DNA of 15,356 nt from positions 120,721 through 136,076 of the forward strand of contig WELB01000211.1 of NCBI GenBank assembly GCA_009602725.1. The letters run 5' to 3'. Shown here one piece after another: positions 8,774-15,356 of the stretch (position 1 is its first letter; every line of letters starts with the position of its first letter). Source of the stretch: Spirogloea muscicola. Its lineage: Eukaryota > Streptophyta > Zygnematophyceae > Spirogloeales > Spirogloeaceae. Position numbers and translations under genes: made by a program. Below the pieces are notes generated by a model, which was given only the letters and a program-made list of their open reading frames with translations, was not told where the DNA came from and did no database searches.

Positions 8774-11700
8774 CTACCTGTCCTGCTTGATAGCAGTGGA
8801 ATTGGAGCGAATGTCGGCAACAAAGAGGCTGCCAGTGTCGCACCACCCCGCCAGCACATCCACATCCTCCGCCTGCTTCAGCTGATGCTGGTTAGTCCAC
8901 AGCCACCGCTCAAGCGGATTAAGACGAGAAATGACAGCATGCAGAGGGAGGGCACTGTAAAAACTGACACAAAGACTATGGACTCAGTGCTCAGAGATGG
9001 ACTGTTGCCTGCTGGACCTTCAGCTTGGCAGCATAACTTGCCTTGTAGGTCCACCCATGACTCTTAAGGCAGTCTGTGATAAGCACCTTCTACTGCGCTG
9101 TTAGGCTTCTATTAGGCTAATCTTACTACTTTACTATAGCCTTGTGAGCTGAGCAAGTTTGTTGCTATTAGGCACCTTGCTGATGCCGCACCACCTGGAG
9201 TCTCCACGGAAGGCGACCTGGTGGACCACACTGCTGCCGGCTCTGGATGTCCACTGCCCGCACACAACCTGGAGCCATGCCAGCAGATTGTGCTCATGAT
9301 GTAGCAGCAACAGGTATGGCTTGCTAGACGAGTCGCAAAGTGCTGCTTGGTAGGAGGCTTGGTGATCATGCAGTAGGTCGTGTCTGTCTAATTGCAAGCT
9401 TGGTGAGAGAGTCAGTCTGAGTCTAGTCGGGACGTTTCTGAAAGTCGACATAGCATTGAAAAGCGAGCAACACGACTGCTCGAATGCAATATTCAGTGAT
9501 CCTCTTGTCATTTGGTCATTATTGGCATGACTTGGAAGGATATGTAGTGATTGACTGCCAACAGAGAAGACCACAGAGAGCTTGTTCGCTGACCTCGTGG
9601 TCAAGGCCGTACACATACACAAGACTGGTGTCAATTGACGAGAAAATCAGGCCAGTGGCCTGCAAGCACATTATTAACAGACAACAAGTACCTTGAGCAC
9701 TGTATCTGCAAGGAAAACGATGACTGTACAGTACAAGACTTCTTGACCGTAGATGATACGAAATTTGTACCTACAAGTGAGACTTGTGTGAAAGCTAGCA
9801 ACTCAACAGAGCAGCTGCTTGAGGCAGAGAGAAATGGCATACCGCATACTTGAGGCAGTTCGTCCACCATGAGAGTGGAGTCCACCTAGTACCAAAGTAT
9901 GTGTTATCAGGAAGAGGGAAGCTTGGATGATAGGAAGAGGCCATGACTAATAGAACAGATCCCACAGCATTTAATTAGTTCTTTCTAATGAAAAAACAGT
10001 TTAAGGCTTCAAATTTTGGCTCCAGAACACTCTTTAAGAAAAACAACACTGTTAAGCTTCTTGTGCTAGCCAGGAAATAATGGCGAGCAAGATAAAATAG
10101 TGCTGTTGAGCAGCCAGCCATGAGAGGCTTGTTGCTGAGCTGGGTTGCTTGCCTCCGGACATCAAAGACCACTGCGACCCGGTCGGCACCGGCCACACCG
10201 ACAACCGCCGATGCGCCGCGTGAGGTGGCATCAGCAGCGTACAGTGGGCCCTGCACAAAGCCGCTGAGGATGCGGTGCATGCAGCCGCATCTCTCCGACG
10301 CTCTCGTGTCCCAGATGCTTACCTGAGTTGAAGCACCAGCTTAAAGGGCTTATACAGTGTATTAGCTCGGCTTGGCATCCCTTCGATTGATGTGCAATGC
10401 ATGTCTTCGCATTTCTTACAGTGTGAAAGAGTCGTGTTGAGGTCTGTAAGGAGGTGGCTCAAGCCGTTCATGTTTGCCACCTCGATAAGTGCCACGTCCA
10501 TATGGCTAACATTATAAAATGCCAGAGTCTCGTACCTGATTTCCCTCCGTGGCCACCAGCATTGAGGAGGTGCTCAAGCCATCTGAGCTTCTGAGGAATG
10601 CCAGCGACGTCGGGCCCTGCAGGCTGGCCGACAGTACCCCAAAGTCAGGCAGGCCTCCATTTCATCTTACATCAGATTGAGCTATTTGTACAGTCCTATA
10701 ATCTTATGGTTCTTCATGCTGCAAGGCACCTCATGATGATAAGGGCATCACTGTCAGTACCACAACCCGTCAATAATGTAAGCAACATGGACAGGTCAGT
10801 GCACAATAGCAGATGCATGAGTTGCTGGAGTGTCATGATTGATCCTGGCTAGGATCTGAGGGCTTCCACCGGGGTGTCTATGTTGTCATCGTCAGGTGTA
10901 CAAAAGCCGCACAATTTTCGCAGCGACTTGCTTAAGGTCTAGACTTTGGGTTATGAGGCTTGGGCATGATAGTCAAAGTCGAGGTTAAGGTGTTGGGCTA
11001 TGGCGATATGCACACGTGTGCATCGTGCGAACATGACGGCCGTTGTCGTACAGGTCAAGGCTCCTCAAGAAGGAACGTGCAGCCACCACCTGCAGCACAT
11101 AGACCACCGCCGCATGTTGACCACTTCCGCACTTCAGCTCTTAAAACTTGATGAATGCTGCAGCATTGTGTGAAGCTGCAACACTAATTCTTGAGGCAAC
11201 CATATGTGAAGAAGATTTTTGGTGCTCTGCCAAGGTCTGAAGAGCTCAGGATTTTCACAGTCTCTCATCACCAGCATTAAGATTTTCACGGCCGAAATCC
11301 AGAGCAGGGTCTACGATTTGGTGTTCTGTATCCATGCAGTCGAGGCCAAGGTCTAAGAGGGTCCCATTAAGAGCATAACGTGTCCAAATTAAGGTCAATT
11401 AGTAGAGGTGGGATATAGGCTTTGAGCAACTCTGTGCCGGGCGCTGTCACCTTCTGGAGGTCATCTGGGTCGAATGCGAGGCCAGCCCAGCCACCCTCGT
11501 GCGGCGCCGCTGGCGCAGGAGGGCCGGCAGCATATGACGGCTCCTCGACCATCCAAGCTGCGCCCATGTCTCGATCTGCAGCAACAAGGACAACCTCGCA
11601 GGCTTATAACATGCCACAGAGTTGGTCCTCAGGCGTCGCATGCAAATGCTTGCACATAAGGATAGCGTTCGGGGTGGAGAAGTAATATTGAAGTGCACGA

Positions 11701-12282
11701 TGAATTTACATTTCAAGCTGCATACCTAGCTAATGGCGGCGCCGGATGCGCCTTGCTCGTGAGCGGGTAAGTTGTCGGCCTCAGCGCACCTGCTGAGAGT
11801 GGCGGCACCTTGCAAACCGCCAGGTGACCAAACGAGTCGATGGATCCCAGCAACGCCCCGCCGCCTGGCAATGCTCGCTGCTACACACGCTGTCAGCCAG
11901 GCCCACAAGACCCTCATTGTCGGGCAACTCCCAGTTGAGCTGCACAGGTGCAGCATGCACTCCTACCTGCCAACTCTGCCAGCCTCAAGCTCTGCACTTC
12001 GTGGCGGTGGCGCGCGCCGCCCACAATAACTGAGTCCCCCACCTGCACAGCACTCAAGCTCGATGCCGCATCCTTAAGTCCGCGTCTACTGTGTCGCATG
12101 GTGACCGAGTGAGCACTACTTAAAGTCTACCCGAGGCTTGCTTTCAGAAAGCGAAGCTGAGGGCAACCTGCGGGACAGCAACAGCTGACCTGCACGTCAG
12201 ATGGGATGGCAAGGCCGCTCTTGCCGACGCGTACGGTGCCGCCGCCGCCGCCGCCCAGAGGCACCTGTGCTGCAGCAGCCAT
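8774..12282 (-). CDS. WD40-repeat (transducin-like) propeller protein
   Basis: Eleven exons on the minus strand: 12190-12282, 11967-12042, 11790-11864, 11451-11575, 11016-11089, 10536-10623, 10153-10322, 9843-9885, 9594-9659, 9176-9268, 8774-8872. They encode 333 residues, about one seven-bladed propeller, and every junction is phase-compatible. WD-type strands occur in order: GSIDSFGHLAVCK, GGWAGLAFDP, RSLDLYDNGRHVRTM, SMLVATEGNQVSIWDTR, VGVAGADRVAVVFDVRR, ATGLIFSSID..YVYGLDHE, VVCGQW, VAFRGDSRWCGISK, VLAGWCDTGSLFVADI. The order and wording match a conserved plant WD40 protein I know only as a transducin/WD40 family member, so I give no symbol. The protein probably acts as a binding scaffold; partners are unknown. 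The start at 12282 (M-A-A-A-A-Q) opens a short Gly-rich leader. The intron after exon 7 is of the GC-AG type. The stop could be extended if the CAG|GTAGCA at the end is used as a donor. The distance to the upstream gene is only 28 bp. Confidence 0.92.
9886..10152 (-). other. GC-AG intron in the WD40 gene
   Basis: The coding strand reads CCGGAG|GCAAGC at the 5' side and TACTAG|GTGG at the 3' side. No GT donor is nearby. The join, phase 2, rebuilds FDVRRWTPLSWWTNCLKYA, which matches the expected -RRW...NC.KY- segment of this WD40 family. The phase and the family pattern thus both support a GC donor. Confidence 0.85.
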
Positions 12283-12310
12283 AGTGGTTCTTATTGCCAA
12301 GCCGGCGTTC

Positions 12311-13100
12311 TTACATCGTTGGCAAGCGCAGGCCCTCCATTGGGGTTCCTATGGCTGCGGAGTTGCTGGTGCTACTCGCCGCCGACCATGGCGTAGGTGG
12401 AGACGCTGGCCCTTCCAGAAGCTGAACACTCAGGAAATTGCTAATACAACTGTGTTACTAGAGCCGGGGGTCATCAGGGTTAGACCGAGTAAGGACTAGG
12501 ACTGCAGTTTAGGGTTCTGAATTCATATATTGGGTTAGGGTTTAGGGCTGAGGTGCGTGGACTCCTGATCTGCACCAAACACCATGTTGATTGATATGGG
12601 TTTACGAGTTTCTACAATCATCGTAGTATTGCACTGATGGGGTGCCAGAGTTCGAGGTCAGGAGCTGCAGCATGCCCACTTTTGGGGTCAGGGGTTTGGG
12701 GTTTAGGGTCTAGGGTTTAAAGTTTAGGGTCAAGGGTCGTGGGCAAGTTACCTCCACACGGTGCACCTTTGGGCCGCTAGCAATGTAGGCGGCCACGCTG
12801 CAGCCGCCCTCCACCGCCTGCACGCCACCATGCGCCGAAATCCAAGTGGCGTGGCCGCCGCCTGCCGCATTTAAGTGACGAACTCGACGCGAGGACCTTT
12901 AGGTTCACTACTGTGGCGCCGCTGCCTGTATTGCCGCCTGAGCTCACCTGCACGGCGGCCCGGCAGCCATGGGGGCTGCCGGGGGAGGCCTCGCCTCCAG
13001 CAGCGAGGCCGGCGATGCGCGCCTTGACCAGTTCCGTGGCGGCGACCACAGTTGCGTGCTGCGCCGCAGCCGCCTGAGGCCTGCCAAGTTCCTCCGGCAT
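12311..13100 (-). CDS. small protein of unknown function
   Basis: Three exons give a 109-residue protein: 12948-13100, 12752-12817, 12311-12421. All joins are phase 0, with donors CAG|GTGAGC and GAG|GTAACT. I do not recognise it. Exon 1 (MPEELGRPQAAAAQ...) contains a likely helix, HATVVAATELVKARIAGLA. Exon 2 reads AVEGGCSVAAYIASGPKVHRVE. Exon 3 is a Ser/Pro/Thr-rich tail with SPPTPW and ends in RLPTM. No signal peptide or membrane segment is evident. The frame of exon 2 stays open upstream (WISAHGGVQ), so its acceptor could be earlier, but only the acceptor at 12818 keeps frame with exon 1. The last codons, ATG TAA GA, also look like a 5' splice site (AT|GTAAGA), so the coding region might continue. 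Intron 2 carries telomere-like repeats at both ends. Confidence 0.5.
12472..12738. repeat. degenerate TTTAGGG repeats at both ends of the small gene's intron 2
   Basis: Two clusters: 12681-12738 (GGTTTAGGGTCTAGGGTTTAAAG type) directly after the 5' splice site at 12751 on the coding strand, and 12472-12548 (AGGGTTAG, TTTAGGGTTC, TTAGGGTTTAGGG) near the 3' splice site. Both read CCCTAAA on the coding (minus) strand. Confidence 0.88.
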
Positions 13101-13625
13101 TGTCACAACTCGTGCTGACGTGCCGCTGCACGACAGCCCCACTAACTGCCTGAGTCGTAGCAACTTCGAAGATTGGAGGATTGACAGACTCAGGCTTGAC
13201 TGCGGCTGCTGCAGGCTATGGCTACTGTGTCAGTCTTGCAAGTGCTGCTCCACCTGGGGACCAAAAAGTGAAGACAAGATTATGCTTCGCATGCATGGGC
13301 CAACACAAATGTGCACCACAGCTTACAAAGTGACAGAAATGACAGATGCTGTAGAGGGTTGGTGCTTCAGGCTGTGGAAAGGCAAATTTCCATTCTGGTG
13401 AAAGTTCAGTATTAGGCCATGGCTGCCTTTCAAGATTGCCGGCAAGCCGACCAATTGTGAGCAATCATGGTGCACTTTCGTTTGTCTGTACATTGCGAGC
13501 TCCGCGGATGGAGGGCTGCAAGAGGCAAGAAGAGATGGAGGAGAGGAGGGAGGGAGGAGAGGGAGCCATGGACTATGTGTTGGCGCAGGCGGCCAGCGCT
13601 GTGGTCGAAGCCCTGGCTTCAACTG
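13101..13625. other. intergenic region; promoter of the small gene and 3' flank of RMR-like gene
   Basis: About 0.5 kb separates two genes in the same orientation. Open frames here are short and do not look like exons. A purine-only stretch around 13504-13568 (GGAGGAGAGGAGGGAGGGAG type) is the most structured part and could form a G-quadruplex or triplex. Confidence 0.6.
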
Positions 13626-15356
13626 TCATTCCTCGCTAACAGATAGGTGCATTAAAACATGCCCAGCGGAGGCTAGCGCGCGGCCCGGCGTAAGCGCCGA
13701 TGGCCGAATTGCCAGCGAGGGGCTGCTCTCTAGCACCATGCTGGCGCCGCCGCCCGCTTGTAGTGCTGGCGGCATGCTAAGAAGCGGCGTGTTCTCCGAG
13801 GTTGGCGGTGGCGCATCGTGAGCATCGCGCTTGCAGACGGGGCAGAAGGGCCGCCGTGTCGTTAGCCACTGATCGATGCACGGCACGTGGAACTCTGCAG
13901 GCGAATGATTGGGGACAGTAAGCGGGACGTCACGGAGGCGCCACAGAATGTCCAGTAGCAACAAGCTCTGGCGCCAGGCAACATACTGGCCGTCACAGAA
14001 GCATGACCAAAGGGCCATGCTCAGCTACAATCTGACGTTGCAGATTACGGAGACTACTGTTTGAATGTTTTGGGATGTAATCACAAGGAAAAGTTGGAGA
14101 GCTTACCGTGTACACAGGGGAGGACGCGGATCTTCTCGCCCGGCTCATAGTCCTCTAGGCAAATGGCACACGTCTCAGATGTGCCGCCGTGGCCACCGGC
14201 AACATTGACGCCGCACTTGAATGTGAAGCTGGGCAGCGCCTTAACCTCGGACGCGCTCATGCCCAGGGCCTCTCGCAGGAGGATGAGGCGAGAGCCGATG
14301 CGCCGCAGCTGGTGACGGCGCACAAAGAAGAAGGTGGCGAGGACGGCGGAGACTGCCAGCAGCGACACGAACGACACGGCGAGCACCGACCAGGCCGCCG
14401 ACTCGAACGTCGGCGCGATGTAGCAGATGGTGCCGGGGATCTCAGACAGCATGAGGAGCTCCTCGCCGCTCTCGTTGGTCACGAAAACCGCCGGAATGAA
14501 CCCCGGCCGCCGGCCAGACACTGCGTGGCGGCAGCAATAGAGGCAAAAAAATACATAAGAATTCACAGTCAGTACTGAAGCCGGCAGCAATTGCATAACA
14601 CAGAAGCTTTCACTCGAGTCTAAACACAGACACCTTTGGCTCCTCAGCTGCCGCAGCCTCTGGCTTGTGCCGGCATGCCTTTGTGGGTGGCAGCCAAGAA
14701 CTTGGGATGAGGGCGTCACAAGATACAGCCAGCAGCTCGAGTCTCATCGCTATGGGCCAAGGCATGTACAAACGACTCACTGGTGATAAGCTCGCGGCCG
14801 AGGTCGTTGTTGAAGACAATGACGGCGGAGAAGCCGGCCTGCTGCGCATGCTGGACCTTGACGTCGAAGAGGCAGCCACCGCGCTCGATGAGCGCGAAGG
14901 CGTGCTCGCCGCCGGCCGGCGCGCTGGCCAGCGGCGCGCAGCCGTCGAGCGGCTCCACTTTGTGCAGCACGCCCTTGATGCCCTCCGGCGGCAGCACCCC
15001 GCCTGCGCAACGCAGCGAACTTAGATTTAGGCAAGCTAAAGTATGTTAAGGTAAATTATTACGCATGGCACCAAGCGGCTGGCCCGTCGTCGTTCTTCGC
15101 CGGCAAGCTGAGCAGCGGAGGCGGCGGCAATAGTGGCCGCGGCGACGGCGGCGGCGGCGGCGGCGGCGGCGGCGACGGCGGCGTGGTGAGGGGCCCGTTG
15201 CCAACCGAAGGCGGCGTCTGCGTCGGCGTAGAAGTTGGTGACGTTGTCCGGCGTGGCGATGAAGACGGTGCCGGCGCCGCCGGTGGCCAGGAAAGCCAAC
15301 AGCGTGGCGCCGAGGAGCACGCCGCCGCCCTTGGCGCCGCCGCCGCGGCCGCCGCC
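13626..15356 (-). CDS. RMR: RMR-type PA-TM-RING vacuolar sorting receptor / E3 ligase, N-terminus cut off
   Basis: RMR proteins bind vacuolar sorting signals through a lumenal PA domain and expose a RING-H2 ubiquitin-ligase domain to the cytosol. Four exons on the minus strand: 15206-15356 (open at the window edge), 14781-15002, 14107-14520, 13626-13894. All three introns are phase 1; 351 codons are visible. Order: a hydrophobic signal segment ([15 protein letters not shown]), the PA domain ([52 protein letters not shown]), a membrane segment ([21 protein letters not shown]) with RRHQLRR behind it, then RING-H2. The RING is C-x2-C-x14-C-x-H-x2-H-x2-C-x11-C-x2-C, from CAICLEDY to FCPVCKRDA, split by an intron after CVH. 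TPLLS follows, as in plant RMR proteins. The Cys that usually starts the first PA strand is replaced (IKGVL). The start codon lies beyond 15356. The exon 1 donor, G|GTTGGC, is not strong, but it alone removes an Ala repeat and restores the PA spacing. Confidence 0.94.
15125..15183. repeat. GGC/GCC trinucleotide repeat in RMR intron 1
   Basis: A run of GGC units with a few GAC interruptions lies just inside intron 1 (15003-15205). If the intron is retained, this would encode a long poly-Ala stretch between the signal segment and the PA domain. Confidence 0.85.

Noticed and set aside
11867-11966. Possible WD40 exon reading QLNWELPDNEGLVGLADSV
   Set aside because: It would need an intron of only 27 nt before it and a very short one after. 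Treating it as part of a 102-bp phase-1 intron joins LRLAELA to GGGALLGSIDSFG cleanly.
12871-13131. Alternative minus-strand frame over the small gene's first exon (Arg/Gly/Cys-rich)
   Set aside because: It would give a phase-1 join to the WISAHGG reading of exon 2, but its residue content is typical of an out-of-frame translation, while the MPEELGRPQ frame looks protein-like.
13508-13639. Plus-strand frame with MDYVLAQAASAVVEALAS
   Set aside because: It begins in a purine repeat, is very short, and overlaps the last codons of the RMR-like gene on the other strand; no downstream exon was found.

Overview
This is nuclear DNA from a eukaryote with many introns, almost certainly a green plant or alga. 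Coding exons are very GC-rich. Introns are mostly GT-AG and about 75-500 bp long, and several carry degenerate plant-type telomere repeats (TTTAGGG/CCCTAAA). Two gene families seen here, an ATI-type ATG8-interacting protein and an RMR-type PA-TM-RING protein, point to the streptophyte side (a streptophyte alga or a seedless land plant). I cannot name the species. All gene models were built by hand from splice signals, phase-compatible joins and recalled family motifs; no search was run.

Layout. 1-206: pyrimidine-rich DNA. 207-2128 (+): glycosyltransferase-like protein, three exons, probably incomplete at its 5' end. 2178-3427 (-): ATG12, five exons, converging on the first gene with 49 bp between stop codons. 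3428-4541: a 1.1-kb region shared by two divergent starts, with a 3 x 14-bp tandem repeat and a short upstream ORF. 4542-7758 (+): an ATI-like protein with an N-terminal ATG8-binding motif, a long disordered middle, and a C-terminal CEAWW motif, membrane segment and coiled coil. 7759-8773: intergenic DNA between two converging genes, with a 26-bp direct repeat. 8774-12282 (-): an eleven-exon WD40 propeller protein with one GC-AG intron. 12311-13100 (-): a small three-exon gene of unknown function, only 28 bp upstream of the WD40 start codon. 13101-13625: intergenic. 13626-15356 (-): an RMR-type receptor/E3 ligase, running off the right edge.

How the genes fit together. ATG12 is half of the ATG12-ATG5 conjugate that promotes ATG8 lipidation, and ATI proteins bind ATG8 and carry cargo to the vacuole. 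Their head-to-head arrangement therefore puts part of the conjugation machinery and a probable ATG8-binding cargo adaptor under one possible bidirectional promoter. RMR proteins also serve vacuolar sorting, so three of the six genes concern delivery to the vacuole. The clustering may be chance. The first gene (sugar transfer), the WD40 protein and the small gene have no clear link to this theme.
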